From assembly GCA_966250325.1 (NCBI GenBank), contig CBINGY010000006.1, positions 1 to 64,000 on the forward strand: 64,000 nucleotides of DNA. The letters are read 5' to 3'. The position numbers and the translations under genes are program-made. Below are positions 26,008 to 36,700 of the stretch, one piece after another (positions within the stretch are counted from its first letter, which is position 1; each line of letters begins with the position of its first letter). Source of the DNA: Jiulongibacter sp966250325 (GTDB lineage Bacteria; Bacteroidota; Bacteroidia; Cytophagales; Spirosomataceae). The notes beneath the pieces were generated by a model that did no database searches, was not told the origin of the DNA, and saw nothing but the letters and a program-made list of their open reading frames with translations.

Positions 26008-27532
26008 AAAGAAGACCTGTGTTTTGACAATTGATATTGGCTCATCGGCCACCAAAGTGATAGCCTTTGATTTCTCGGGGAATGAACTGGTCTACAAGCG
26101 GGGGTCTTATCCCACGTTTTATCCAAACCCCGACTGGAGCGAGCAGGATCCCGAGCAGATTTTTATTACGATTCTCTTCCTGCTCAAAGGCATTTTAAAT
26201 GATTCAGATTTCAGGTCGAAGTATGAAGTGGAATGTCTGGTAGTGAGCTCTGCCATGCACAGTGTGCTGGCCATTGACAAAAACGGAAACCCCATGGGGA
26301 ACGCCATCATCTGGTCTGATAACCGGGCGAGCGAAATTGCCGGAGAGCTGAAGAATTCTGAACTGGGAAAAACGATTTACAGAAACTGCGGTACGCCGAT
26401 ACATGCGATGTCTCCTCTGGCAAAAATAAAGTGGTTTCAGAAACATGAGCCAGCCCGCTTTGAGCAGGCAAGCCGCTTTATTTCCCTGAAGGAATATGTA
26501 ATGTTTCAGTTTACGGGAGAATATACAATTGATTATAGCATGGCATCGGCCACAGGATTGTTTAATCTGAAAAGCAGAAAGTGGGATGATACGGCCATGC
26601 AATTTGCAGGGGTAGATTTATCGTACTTCTCTACTCCCGTACCTATCTTTCACGATGAGCTAAAGATCAAAGAGCCGCTGCTGAAATCACTGAAGCTTAA
26701 TAAAGAGACCCGTTTGGTAATAGGCAGCACAGATGGCTGTATGGCTTCACTGAGCTGTGGAAGTCTGGCGGCAAACCATGCGGTGGTATCTATAACCAGC
26801 AGCGGAGCTGTGCGTATGGCCGGCAGTGAATTTCTGCAGGATGAAAACGGAACCTTTTTTAATTACATCCTCAAAGACAATATCTACATCAGTGGAGGTC
26901 CTTCAAGCAATGGGGGCATCGCCTTTGAATGGGCAGTGCGTGGTATCACAGAAAGCAATTCCGCCCGATCACTAGAAGATCATCTCATTACCTTGCAGAA
27001 TGAGGCTATTAAGGTAAAACCCGGAGCCCGCGGACTCATTTTTCTACCTTATCTCCAAGGGGAGCGGGCACCGATCTGGAGTTCCAATGCCCGCGGCATG
27101 CTTTTCGGATTAAATATTACACATGAGCCCAAAGACTTTATGCGGGCGGTTATTGAAGGTATCGTATTCGAGATGTACAGTATAGCTGTGAGAATGAAGA
27201 CTTACCGGGCCATGGATCAGCTGCATCTCACCGGTTATTACGCCACCCATCCTTTGTGGTCCTCTATCCTGTGTGATGTTTTTGGATTGCCTGTAAATGT
27301 GAGTAGTTACAAACACAGCCCCAATCTGGGTGCGGCCATGGTAGGTCTCAGAGCCCTGGGGGAGTTTGAATCACTTGAAAAGGCCCTTAGTATTGCACCC
27401 ACGGGCAATGAATTGAACCCATCATCCAGAAAGAATAAGGTCTATAACCAGTATTTTTCGCTTTTTGACCGACTTACCAATAAATTGACGGCAGAATTTG
27501 ACGAAATTTCGAAGCTCCAAAATGAACTCTAA
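26000..27532 (+). CDS. FGGY-family carbohydrate kinase (gluconokinase-like)
   Basis: A 510-residue sugar kinase with the ribonuclease-H-like ATPase fold. The phosphate-1 motif TIDIGSSATKVIAFD lies near the N-terminus, WSDNRA in the sugar site, VIGSTDGCMASL is the central strand, and the FGGY signature region is GLIFLPYLQGERAPIW. The pattern YPNPDWSEQDPEQI and TPIHAMSPLAKIKW are those of gluconate/xylulose kinases. It phosphorylates a sugar or aldonate in the cytoplasm after import. It is translationally coupled to the AraC gene and 6 bp from the next gene. Confidence 0.92.
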   Translation: MAKKKTCVLTIDIGSSATKVIAFDFSGNELVYKRGSYPTFYPNPDWSEQDPEQIFITILFLLKGILNDSDFRSKYEVECLVVSSAMHSVLAIDKNGNPMGNAIIWSDNRASEIAGELKNSELGKTIYRNCGTPIHAMSPLAKIKWFQKHEPARFEQASRFISLKEYVMFQFTGEYTIDYSMASATGLFNLKSRKWDDTAMQFAGVDLSYFSTPVPIFHDELKIKEPLLKSLKLNKETRLVIGSTDGCMASLSCGSLAANHAVVSITSSGAVRMAGSEFLQDENGTFFNYILKDNIYISGGPSSNGGIAFEWAVRGITESNSARSLEDHLITLQNEAIKVKPGARGLIFLPYLQGERAPIWSSNARGMLFGLNITHEPKDFMRAVIEGIVFEMYSIAVRMKTYRAMDQLHLTGYYATHPLWSSILCDVFGLPVNVSSYKHSPNLGAAMVGLRALGEFESLEKALSIAPTGNELNPSSRKNKVYNQYFSLFDRLTNKLTAEFDEISKLQNEL

Positions 27533-27538
27533 CCCAAG

Positions 27539-28777
27539 ATGAAAGAAAGACTAATTTCTGTGGACATTTTCAGAGGAATTACCATCATGCTGATGACCAT
27601 TGTCAACAACCCCGGTGACTGGGGTAACGTTTATGCCCCATTGCTTCATGCAAAATGGCATGGCAGTACACCTACCGATCTGGTTTTTCCCTTTTTCCTT
27701 TTTATTGTAGGTGTTTCTGTGGTGCTGGCTTCACCTGAACCCGGACTAAAAGAAGGACAGTTTGAGAAAATTCTGGTACGCAGTCTCCGGATCTTTACCC
27801 TCGGATTGTTTCTCAACTTCTTTTCAAAAATTCAGGTATTTGGTCTCGAAGGATATGCCTTGCTGGCGTGCAGGCTTATTATTACCGCGGTGGTGGTATG
27901 GCTTCTATTAACAGATTACAGCCGCAGATACCAGCTTTATGCGGTTTCCGGGGTCTTGATTCTCCTGTTGATTCTCGCATACACTACGGTAACTTTTGAA
28001 AGTGTGCGTATTCCCGGTGTGCTGCAGCGTATTGCCCTTGTTTATTTTGTGGTGGCTTTGCTATATCACAAGCTTTCGCTACGTGTACTTTCTGTAGTGG
28101 CCGTTGTATTGCTGCTGGGATACTGGGCCGCCATGGCACTCATCCCTGTAAACGGAGTAACCGGTAATTTTGAGGCAGATACGAATGTGGCTGCGATGAT
28201 TGACCGTGTTTTTCTGGAAGGCCATATGTGGGCCAGCAGCAAAACCTGGGATCCGGAAGGTCTTTTCAGCACCTTCCCGGCTATGGTAACCGGAATACTT
28301 GGTGTTTTCGCAGGGCTGGCACTTACCGGTAAGCTGGGCAAACAAAAAGGCTGGGAATACCTGATTTATGGTGGCGTGATTATGTTTGCCGTGGCTACGC
28401 AATGGCACAAGGTTTTCCCGATAAACAAAGCACTCTGGACCTCCTCATTTGTACTCTACACGGCTGGTCTGGCGTGCTTGTCACTGGCAATTATTCAGGT
28501 GGCTACCGAATATCTGGGAACTGGTGGCTGGACCAAACCTTTTGTGATTTTCGGAATGAATCCCATGCTGGTATTCTTCTTTTCCGGCATTATCCCACGT
28601 GTTATTTCAGATATAAAAGTTGGTAACGAAGGCTTGCAATCCTGGCTTTATGAGCATCTTCTGGGGCTAATAGCTGATCCGAAACTGCATTCGCTCAGCT
28701 GGGCGGTTTTTTATCTTTTCTTCTGGTTCCTTATTTTACTGTGGTTTTACAGGAAACGAATAATTATTAAAGTTTAA
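27539..28777 (+). CDS. HGSNAT/DUF5009-like membrane acyltransferase
   Basis: A 412-residue protein with about ten to eleven transmembrane helices. It opens with ERLISVDIFRGITIMLMTIVNNPGDWG and PTDLVFPFFLFIVGVSVVLA, the signature of bacterial homologues of heparan-alpha-glucosaminide N-acetyltransferase (DUF5009/YeiB-like). Near the C-terminus are FGMNPMLVFFFSGIIPR and LYEHLLG. The family is thought to move acyl groups across the membrane on to sugars. It lies within the kinase operon, so its substrate is probably a sugar of this locus; activity is inferred. Confidence 0.85.
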   Translation: MKERLISVDIFRGITIMLMTIVNNPGDWGNVYAPLLHAKWHGSTPTDLVFPFFLFIVGVSVVLASPEPGLKEGQFEKILVRSLRIFTLGLFLNFFSKIQVFGLEGYALLACRLIITAVVVWLLLTDYSRRYQLYAVSGVLILLLILAYTTVTFESVRIPGVLQRIALVYFVVALLYHKLSLRVLSVVAVVLLLGYWAAMALIPVNGVTGNFEADTNVAAMIDRVFLEGHMWASSKTWDPEGLFSTFPAMVTGILGVFAGLALTGKLGKQKGWEYLIYGGVIMFAVATQWHKVFPINKALWTSSFVLYTAGLACLSLAIIQVATEYLGTGGWTKPFVIFGMNPMLVFFFSGIIPRVISDIKVGNEGLQSWLYEHLLGLIADPKLHSLSWAVFYLFFWFLILLWFYRKRIIIKV

Positions 28778-28789
28778 CCCTTTCTCATT

Positions 28790-29437
28790 ATGAAAAAACT
28801 GATTTTGTTCCTGCTGCCTTTTGCCGGGTTTTCTCAAACCATTAATCTGCTGGATAAACCCGAGACAAAATTCCATCTCTGGCATTCCGATAAATTTGAG
28901 AAATGGACGTTTGAAAACGGAATTCTAGGTACAAGCGGAGGTAACTCAGATCTGGTTACCAATGAACAGTTTGGTGATTTTGTACTTGAATTTGAGTACA
29001 AGGTTCAGCCCGGAGGTAACAGCGGGATTATTTACAAATCGATTGAAGACAAAAACGACAAGGCCCTTTTTTCCACCTATGCTTCCGGCCCCGAATATCA
29101 GCTTATTGATGACGAAGGATATCCGCAGCAGTTACAGGAAGCCCAGAAAACAGGAGCCAATTACGATATCCATGAACCGCTGGTCAAAGGAAAGTCAAAA
29201 CCTGCGGGGGAATGGAATACAGGGAAAATTGAAGTGAAAAATGACCGGATAAGGCACTGGTTAAATGGCACGCTGGTAGCCGATTACAGATACGGAACAC
29301 CCGAGTGGCAGCAGGCAGTGGCAAAATCAAAATTTGCCGAATGGCCTTACGCCAAAGCCCACAAAATGGGACACATTGCTCTTCAGGATCACGGAGATAA
29401 AGTGTGGTTCAGAAAGCTGACCATCAGGAAACTCTGA
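28790..29437 (+). CDS. Exported DUF1080 (3-keto-disaccharide hydrolase) protein
   Basis: A 215-residue protein with a signal peptide (residues 1-15, ending AGFSQ) and one DUF1080 jelly-roll domain: DFVLEFEYKVQPGGNSGIIYKS, GPEYQLIDDEGY, EWNTGKIEVKNDRIRHWLNG, GHIALQDHGDKVWFRKLTIRKL. This family includes hydrolases of 3-keto-glycosides made by glucoside 3-dehydrogenases. It is the last gene of the AraC-kinase operon and ends flush against the convergent ABC gene (no spacer). Confidence 0.88.
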   Translation: MKKLILFLLPFAGFSQTINLLDKPETKFHLWHSDKFEKWTFENGILGTSGGNSDLVTNEQFGDFVLEFEYKVQPGGNSGIIYKSIEDKNDKALFSTYASGPEYQLIDDEGYPQQLQEAQKTGANYDIHEPLVKGKSKPAGEWNTGKIEVKNDRIRHWLNGTLVADYRYGTPEWQQAVAKSKFAEWPYAKAHKMGHIALQDHGDKVWFRKLTIRKL

Positions 29438-30175
29438 TTATTCTTCTTTCTCCGCGGCTAATTTGGCAGCCATTTCCCGCGGATTGGTAGGATTCGGATT
29501 AATGACATCCGACTCAATGAGCCCGTCACGCAGGCGGATGATGCGATGTGCATAGCGGGCAATATCTTCCTCGTGGGTTACCATGATGATGGTATTGCCC
29601 CCGGCATGAATTTCCTCAAAAAGCTCCATGATTTCATAGGAGGTTTTGGTATCGAGGTTTCCCGTAGGTTCATCGGCCAACAAAATAGAGGGGTCATTCA
29701 CCAGTGCCCGGGCCACAGCCACACGCTGCCTCTGCCCGCCGGAGAGCTCATTGGGTTTATGCATAGAGCGGGTACCCAGGCCCACACTTTCCAGAATACG
29801 CTGGGCTTTTTCAGAACGGGCAGATTTACTGTAGCCTGCATAAATGAGCGGAAGGGCTACGTTATCGAGAGATGACATCCGGGGGAGCAGGTTAAACGTC
29901 TGGAAAACAAACCCAATTTCCTTGTTTCTGATTTCGGCCAGCTCGTTTTCCGTCATATCAGAGACATCTTTGCCATTGAGGATATACTGGCCACCCGTGG
30001 GGGAATCCAGGCAGCCGATAATATTCATTAGCGTGGATTTCCCAGACCCTGAGGGTCCCATGAAAGCCACGTATTCTCCTTTATTGATCGAAATAGAAAT
30101 GGTTTTGAGGGCATCTACTACCTCAGCACCCATGATATATCGCTTGGAGATGTCTCTGGTCTCAATAATCTTCAT
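29438..30175 (-). CDS. ABC transporter ATP-binding protein (LolD/MacB type)
   Basis: A 245-residue ATPase with Walker A GPSGSGKST, Q-loop FVFQTFNLLPRMS, signature LSGGQRQRVAVARAL and Walker B ILLADEPTGNLD. The sequence is typical of the LolD/MacB/FtsE group that drives mechanotransmission or lipoprotein release; the permease is not adjacent. The ATG at 30175 (MKIIETRDISK) is used; an upstream in-frame extension to 30292 has no family similarity. A TACCTTTG promoter element lies 24 bp upstream. Confidence 0.92.
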   Translation of the reverse strand: MKIIETRDISKRYIMGAEVVDALKTISISINKGEYVAFMGPSGSGKSTLMNIIGCLDSPTGGQYILNGKDVSDMTENELAEIRNKEIGFVFQTFNLLPRMSSLDNVALPLIYAGYSKSARSEKAQRILESVGLGTRSMHKPNELSGGQRQRVAVARALVNDPSILLADEPTGNLDTKTSYEIMELFEEIHAGGNTIIMVTHEEDIARYAHRIIRLRDGLIESDVINPNPTNPREMAAKLAAEKEE

Positions 30176-30198
30176 TGACAAACGGAATAAATACGAAG

Positions 30199-30206
30199 CA
30201 AAGGTA
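30199..30206 (-). promoter_or_regulatory. -7 element of the ABC ATPase gene
   Basis: CAAAGGTA on the plus strand reads TACCTTTG on the minus strand, an exact TAnnTTTG match 24 bp upstream of the ATG. This also supports the shorter start at 30175. Confidence 0.5.
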
Positions 30207-30379
30207 ATTGTTGGGCATACGTGTAAACTTCCTTTTTTATTAATGTCAGATGCGGCGGATGGATGGCTTAGGGGTATTTTGAATGGTTTCATTCAAAAGA
30301 GGCTTTCCTGTTATTTGAATCAAAGGATAGAAAAATTGCTCAATGGACATCGCAAAATCACTGGTAAGCAATGAATGTG

Positions 30380-32932
30380 CTAAAATTCTGATCGCAGAGC
30401 AGCCAGCCTTTGTTTTTCCTGATTGACCTGCTGCTCAAATAATCTGAATTCTTCCGCAGAAAGAAGCGTACTTAGCTTTGTCATTCCCATGGCTGCATAA
30501 TCGGTTACGCCGTTTTTCAGAGCCAGCATTACCTGTTTTTTCCAGAGCAGGGCAGAAGTTTCGTTAAATTCAAGGGCATCAAAAACCAGATTATAAGCTT
30601 CATTGTACTTTTTATTCTTCTCAAGAAAATCAGCAATTCCCCCGGCCAAATAGGGGTTAAAAGGAGCTTTAGCCTGCAAGTCCACATAGTTTTTAAGGGT
30701 AATTTCCTGCTGCATCAGCTCTTCGGCCTGCTGCTTCTGGCGTGACTGCAGGTGTTCTTTGAAGCCGTTCAGATCCATCAGATTAGCCGATTCAGCATCT
30801 CCGGATGCCAGCAGCCATTGGATGGAGTACTCGTAAAGTCCTTCTTTCAGGTACCAGAGACCCAGCGTGCGACGGTACATCAACCCGGCCTCTGTGCTGT
30901 CCTGAGCCAGGTAGGTGAGCTGCTTTACGGCTTTCATTTTGTCAGAGTACATGTACGTTTCATGAGCCTTAAGAAACAGGACATCCTCTGCCAGACCGGC
31001 ACCGGTAAGTTCGTCGGTAAGGCTATTCCAGACAGAATCTGGCCAGGCTTCACCGGAAACCAGCATTTTCTGGTTGTACAAAACCGAGAACTCTGCCGGA
31101 CTAAGATCTTTCTTTTTGAGGGGTATACCGGCTTTCAGATCAGAAGACGTAGGCAGCATGCGTTGTACCGCCGAAGTATTTGCCGATAAAGAAGCCGAAG
31201 AGTATCCCAGATACGGGCTGGTTACCGAGTCAAGCTTTTCGGGCCGGGCATTTTCAATCCAGAAAGCCAGCATGTTTGCGTTTTCGGTAACGCAATCACT
31301 GCAATGGTCTGAAGCTTTACTGAGGTAGTAAAAAACGGAATCGGTGGCTCCGGCTTTTTCCAGCAAGAAGGCCATATTCGTTAGCAGATACGGACTTTCG
31401 GGAAATTTACTGAGCCCTTCCCGCAGATTGAAGAGGGCGTCAAAATAGAGATCTTCCTGCTCAAAATGCCTGCTAAGAGCGGCATACGAAAACTCTGTGG
31501 GATTTTTCTGATTGGCAAGTTTAAAATAATAGGCGGCCGTAGCCCCATCACCCACCAGCCGGGCCATGTTTCCAAGAGAATAGTTCGCTTTGTGATTGTA
31601 GGGGTCGTATTGAATCGATTCTTTGTAAAAGCTTTCCGCAGCCGTATTCTCCCCTTCTTTCAGATAAAAATCTCCCAAAGCATTGTTCAGAGCTGCTTGC
31701 AGCTGGTTATAGCTGTAAATGTTTTTTTGAATAAGCAGAAAACCCACCAAAGCCACCGCAGCCGTGCGGGCCAGAAGAAGGCGGCTAAGTCTGGGCTGAT
31801 ACAGCACCCGATCTACCGGCAAACCCTGACGGAAAACCCCGGTGAAGTTGACCAGGACATGCACAAAAAACACGGCACCTACTGCCAGATGACAGATGGC
31901 GATGTAGTCATTCAGAAGTTCGTAAAGAGGGTCATTGCCCGTGGCATAGGCAAATGCGAAAACAGATACCGAAATAAGCCAAAGACCAGAGTATATCCAA
32001 AATCCGGTTTGTCTGAAACTGTACCACTCCAGAGAGTCCGTTAGTTTTCTGAAACCAAAAAGACCCAGTACAGAAGAGATAAAAAAGAGCCAGATGGGGT
32101 CAATAACAAAAGCTTCGTTTTCAAATAGCCGGATATTCTCCAGGTAAATAAGCAGGCAGTTGACAAGGTAGAACCCGGAAAGCAGCAGGAACGAAGGCAA
32201 TGAACTTTTTCCCTTTTCGGAAGCTCCGGAAACGGCTTTTACTACCAGGGCCATGCCTTCATGAGCAATCAAAAACAGATATATGGCAAAAACGACAACA
32301 CCGAAGATGACGCTATATTGAGCCAAAGCATAAGCAGGGAAATTCAGTTTACCCGAACTTACCGCCAGGGCAACCAAAACGAAAGAAAGCCCGAGAAAAG
32401 AAGCCAGTCGAAGCAAATAAGTGGCCTGTTTAAAGAAACTATTAAAACCAAGTAAGGCTCCGCCTGCAGCCAGAAAAGCCAGTAAAAAAGGAAGACTGGA
32501 GGTCTGCTGAAAGGTTACTTCAAGTCTGAAAGAGAGTAAGAGGCCGGCGATGCTGATAATGGCTGCCAGAAACCAGAAGCCATTTTGATACGACAAGCCG
32601 GAGGCAATAAGAGAAACGCCCGTAAAGAAGCAGGCAAGTAACAGGTATGCAGGCAGAAGCTGAAGTGAAGGAGAAGAAGGCAGAAACCATTCTTTGACAT
32701 AATAAACAAGTTCATTACCAGCAAAACGTAATCCGTTTTCTGAGAAAAGCTCTCTGGAGATAAACTTCTTGTGCAACTCGGTGGGCACATCCCAGCTGAG
32801 AAGATTTGCCGGGTTTTTCAGATACCAGTAGAGCAAAGCGAACGTGACACTGAGAATAAGGCCAAATATCAGAAACGTAAGGATTTGAAGAGTACGTGGC
32901 CAGGTTCGCCAGAATTGCGGGTTTGAAATCAT
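30380..32932 (-). CDS. Polytopic membrane protein with C-terminal TPR repeats
   Basis: An 850-residue protein not recognised as a named family. Residues 1 to about 410 contain roughly ten hydrophobic helices. The rest is soluble and helical with tetratricopeptide repeats, for example ALGDFYLKEGENTAAESFYKESIQYDPYNHKANYSLGNMARL and AYNLVFDALEFNETSALLWKKQVML. The layout suggests a membrane-anchored scaffold with its repeats in the periplasm or cytoplasm. The ATG at 32932 (MISNPQFW) is chosen; a TTG eight codons earlier is rejected. It is monocistronic and divergent from psd. Confidence 0.75.
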   Translation of the reverse strand: MISNPQFWRTWPRTLQILTFLIFGLILSVTFALLYWYLKNPANLLSWDVPTELHKKFISRELFSENGLRFAGNELVYYVKEWFLPSSPSLQLLPAYLLLACFFTGVSLIASGLSYQNGFWFLAAIISIAGLLLSFRLEVTFQQTSSLPFLLAFLAAGGALLGFNSFFKQATYLLRLASFLGLSFVLVALAVSSGKLNFPAYALAQYSVIFGVVVFAIYLFLIAHEGMALVVKAVSGASEKGKSSLPSFLLLSGFYLVNCLLIYLENIRLFENEAFVIDPIWLFFISSVLGLFGFRKLTDSLEWYSFRQTGFWIYSGLWLISVSVFAFAYATGNDPLYELLNDYIAICHLAVGAVFFVHVLVNFTGVFRQGLPVDRVLYQPRLSRLLLARTAAVALVGFLLIQKNIYSYNQLQAALNNALGDFYLKEGENTAAESFYKESIQYDPYNHKANYSLGNMARLVGDGATAAYYFKLANQKNPTEFSYAALSRHFEQEDLYFDALFNLREGLSKFPESPYLLTNMAFLLEKAGATDSVFYYLSKASDHCSDCVTENANMLAFWIENARPEKLDSVTSPYLGYSSASLSANTSAVQRMLPTSSDLKAGIPLKKKDLSPAEFSVLYNQKMLVSGEAWPDSVWNSLTDELTGAGLAEDVLFLKAHETYMYSDKMKAVKQLTYLAQDSTEAGLMYRRTLGLWYLKEGLYEYSIQWLLASGDAESANLMDLNGFKEHLQSRQKQQAEELMQQEITLKNYVDLQAKAPFNPYLAGGIADFLEKNKKYNEAYNLVFDALEFNETSALLWKKQVMLALKNGVTDYAAMGMTKLSTLLSAEEFRLFEQQVNQEKQRLAALRSEF

Positions 32933-33002
32933 ACCGGGTTTTGGTTTCAGGTGCAAATAACGCCAAAATTCGGAGGTAAGGTATAAATCCTGTGAGGCCT
33001 GT

Positions 33003-33010
33003 TATATTTG
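33003..33010 (+). promoter_or_regulatory. -7 element of psd
   Basis: TATATTTG is an exact TAnnTTTG match ending 22 bp upstream of the psd ATG. No clear -33 element is seen. Confidence 0.5.
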
Positions 33011-33032
33011 CCTTGAATTAAAGACGTATTGT

Positions 33033-33689
33033 ATGACACTCCACAAGGAAGGTAAGCAGACTATCCTGCTCACTTTGGCTGGCACGCTGGCTGTTTATAT
33101 TATTCTGAAACTGTATATGGGTGAAAATATCTGGGTGTTGAGAACCTGGATAGCGGCTTCCCTTATTTTGCTCGGGATCGTACTTCAGTTTTTCAGGAAA
33201 CCCTCACGAGCACTTTTTCAAAGTGAAAAGCAGATTCTGGCACCGGCAGATGGCAAAGTGGTAGTGATAGAAGAAACCGTGGAAACCGAATATTTCAATG
33301 GGCCACGGCGTCAGATCAGCATTTTTATGTCACCGGTGAATGTGCATATCAATTTCAATCCAGTTTCAGGTATTGTTAAATATTTCAAATATCACCCTGG
33401 TAAATACCTGGTAGCGTGGGATCCGAAATCGAGCACAGATAATGAGCGAAGCACCATCGTGGTAGAACATGCCAATGGCAAGGAGGTCTTGTTCAGACAG
33501 GTGGCGGGGGCATTGGCCCGTCGGTTATGCTGGTATGTAGAAGAAGGCAAGGCGGTGGAGCAGGGCACCGAGTTCGGCTTTATCAAATTCGGCTCACGGA
33601 TTGATCTTTATCTGCCGCTGGAAGCCAAAGTGCTCTGCAAACTCAATGACAAAACCGTAGGTGGACAAACGGTGGTGGCGGAGTGGTGA
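33033..33689 (+). CDS. psd: Phosphatidylserine decarboxylase proenzyme
   Basis: A 218-residue enzyme of the short PSD type. It converts phosphatidylserine to phosphatidylethanolamine at the inner membrane. An N-terminal membrane hairpin (about residues 8-50) precedes the catalytic part: ILAPADGKVVVIEE, FMSPVNVHINFNPVSG and the self-cleavage site G187-S188 in KFGSRIDLYLP, which yields the pyruvoyl group. The usual partner pssA is not adjacent. It is followed 48 bp later by the giant T9SS protein, an unlikely operon given the size and composition change. Confidence 0.93.
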   Translation: MTLHKEGKQTILLTLAGTLAVYIILKLYMGENIWVLRTWIAASLILLGIVLQFFRKPSRALFQSEKQILAPADGKVVVIEETVETEYFNGPRRQISIFMSPVNVHINFNPVSGIVKYFKYHPGKYLVAWDPKSSTDNERSTIVVEHANGKEVLFRQVAGALARRLCWYVEEGKAVEQGTEFGFIKFGSRIDLYLPLEAKVLCKLNDKTVGGQTVVAEW

Positions 33690-33737
33690 GGGTCTGCTTA
33701 TCAGAGTTTTAGGTTGATACATTAGAGAACTATTTTC

Positions 33738-36700
33738 ATGAAACAGCTTTTATTACCTTTATTTTTTCTACACACCTTTTCGTTATTCTCTCAATATTCA
33801 GAGCAGGTTTTTTTAACGGATGTCGGTAGACATGAGAATTTAATACAAAGCTTAAAATCAGGGGAGATCGACCAATCTTCCTATTTAAGAAATGAGATAA
33901 ATGACTGTGGAAACCAAATGATTGGAGCCATTTCCTCTGGAAATGGCTTTTATTCAGGGCTATATTCCAATGATGCAGAATTTAAGAGATGTTCAGGTTC
34001 TTCTTACAAGATTTCTCTTGACCCTGGAAACGCTTTTCTAAGTGAATCTGCCGAAATAACATGGTATAAAAATGGCAATGTTTTGAATCTGAAAGAAAGA
34101 TCAATGATTGACTCGGTTGATGCAGATTTCCGTGTATCAATCTCTTCAAATGGTTGTATTATTAATTCTGGATTGATAAAGATTACCACTACTTCAAAGT
34201 TCCCTGTTTCTATTCATGGGAATCCGGTCACATCTGAAATCTCAATTTGCGAACAATTCGGAAAACGAAATCTCTTTCCTTCCTTTTCCTATATACTAGC
34301 AGATACGATTTTCTTTTCCTGGTATCGGAATAATGAGAGGTCAGCTCATATACAGGGAAACTATCAGTATTCTGCTGTCGAACCTGGAGTGTATAAACTG
34401 GAGGTTAAGCAAGGTAACTGCAGCGTATTTTCTGAGGAGATTCAGGTAAATGCCGGCCTAAAGCCTTCATACGAGTTTGGAATAGACGGATTCCCCAATG
34501 ATAAAAGAACACTAAGGATATGCAAAGATAGCAAGGTCAATTATCGGTTTCGGGCCAATGTCCCGGGCGGAGGCTATCTTATTAGAGATCAAAAAGGGGT
34601 AATTTATGAATCGTACAAGAGCTACAATCTTGAACCGGGGGAATACTACTTCACAGGTTCTAACGGGTCTTGTTCAATTTATGATACTCTGAAAGTGATT
34701 ACGGCAGATACCTTTGATTTAGAATTGATGAGTAATTCTCCCAGAATTCAATCCTGCTATGGGATAGAAACGAGGTACTTTTTCCCTCTTGATGTGGGCT
34801 TTGGTTATAACTCACTTTGGGGTACAAACCCTGAGTTTGATCAGCAGTACTTTTACAGCACCCGTAATGGGCAACAATATACGAGCGGGACTACTGATTT
34901 TTTCAGCTTCCTTAGCGGTTATTATCAGCTTCATTACCGTGAGCCAGGCTGGTGCCCCGGTGTTTCGGAAAAAGTAGTATTCCCCGCAGTGAAAACGTTT
35001 CAGGCCTTTAATTTTGAGGGGGATAGTAAGGTAACTATCTGTAAAGGAGATGTATATAATTTAACATTGAAGTCTTACCCCAATAAGGAGATTTCCTGGT
35101 TAAGAGATGGAGAAGAGATAGCAAAATCCAGTAATATACAAAGGACAGTGGCTGAACCAGGAACTTATTGGGTACAATATAAGGATGACGGAGGTTGTAC
35201 GTATTATTCCGATTCTGTCACTGTGGAGACCATAGAAATGCCTCAGGTCTGGCTTTCAGAGGTGTGTAATTCAGACTCCTCTGGAAGTATTTTTAAAGTA
35301 AATTTATCATTCGAGGCAGCTAATCTTAAGTATCGCTGGTACGGCACAGACACCTACATTCCAAAGTCAGAAGATGGCCCCACACTAAATGTAAACTCGG
35401 GTTATGCAACATATTATGCTGTGGTGGATAATGGAGTTTGTATCAGAAAAACCAATAGCCTAAGCAAAGGTTTATATTTTCCTGATAGAGCATGGGAGTG
35501 TGTTGGACAACAGATGGTTATTAAACCTATTGGAGATTCATCAAACTTGTCCTCGCTGAAATGGGTCTTTGCTGATGGTACTGAGATATTGTCAAAAGAT
35601 TCCTTGGTTATTGACAGAAATCCAAAATACAATGGCCCAGCCGTGGTATACTCAACCAGTCCAGGTGGATGTACCATTGGAAGTTCGATTGATTTTCGTT
35701 TAAAAGACGATGTAATCTTTGAGATACCTGATAGAATTGAATTTGAAAAAGGAGAAGCCATTGTTATTCCGGTCCGGTATCCCAGACTTACCGATTCTAC
35801 AGAAACGCCTCAGGAATTAGTCCTAATTAATAGCAATCAGGAGCAAGTTTATGGTACACAAATCAATTTATCTCAAAGTAATAGGATAATTATTCAGGCA
35901 GGGAAATTTGATGATTCGAGTAAAGGAATTTACACAATAAAAGGGCTGAGTACCTATGGATGCGGAACATCAAAAAGTGTTGAGCTTGCTGAGGTGGATC
36001 AATCGTCCAGGGAGCCCATATTGATCCTTCAAGATTTTAATATTTATCATTATTGTTACGGGCAGGACCTTAAGCTTTCGTATTTCGTTTCGGGCAAACT
36101 AGATTCAAAAGTGGAATTATTTGCCACACTTTATAAAAGTAACATGCAGGACTCTATTGTAGGGAAACCTGAAAATGGTTATTTCAATTTCGGGATATTA
36201 CCTGTACATTTCATGGACGATGCTTTCTTTATAGTTTTTAAGACAAGCGATCCGTCTGTACTTCCCTTTAAATCAAATCGTTATACACTACAGTGGCAGG
36301 AATTAAATAGACAAGGTGGAATCAATTATGAATCATTGTGTGATGCCGTAAAAATTGAGGCTGATATTACGGACGAAGGAAATATAAGTTGGTTTCTGAA
36401 TGATAAAGTAATAGAGGGAGCCTCGGGTACCAGTATTACAGTTTTTGAAGAGGGTATCTACCGTTACATAATCTATAAGCCTTCCAACAACAATTATGGA
36501 TGCAAAACAGTCCTTTCACCTGAAATTAATATTCGGGGAACTTTGGGCCAGATGAAGAAGCCTTCCATAAAACTTGATGAAAACTCCTTCTGTAACAGAG
36601 GAATTGACCGGTTGATTTTAGACAATGCTGAACAGGCCACTTCAATTTTATGGTTTAGGAATGATACCATAGTGTCCAATGAGACAGAAGCCTATTTAAA

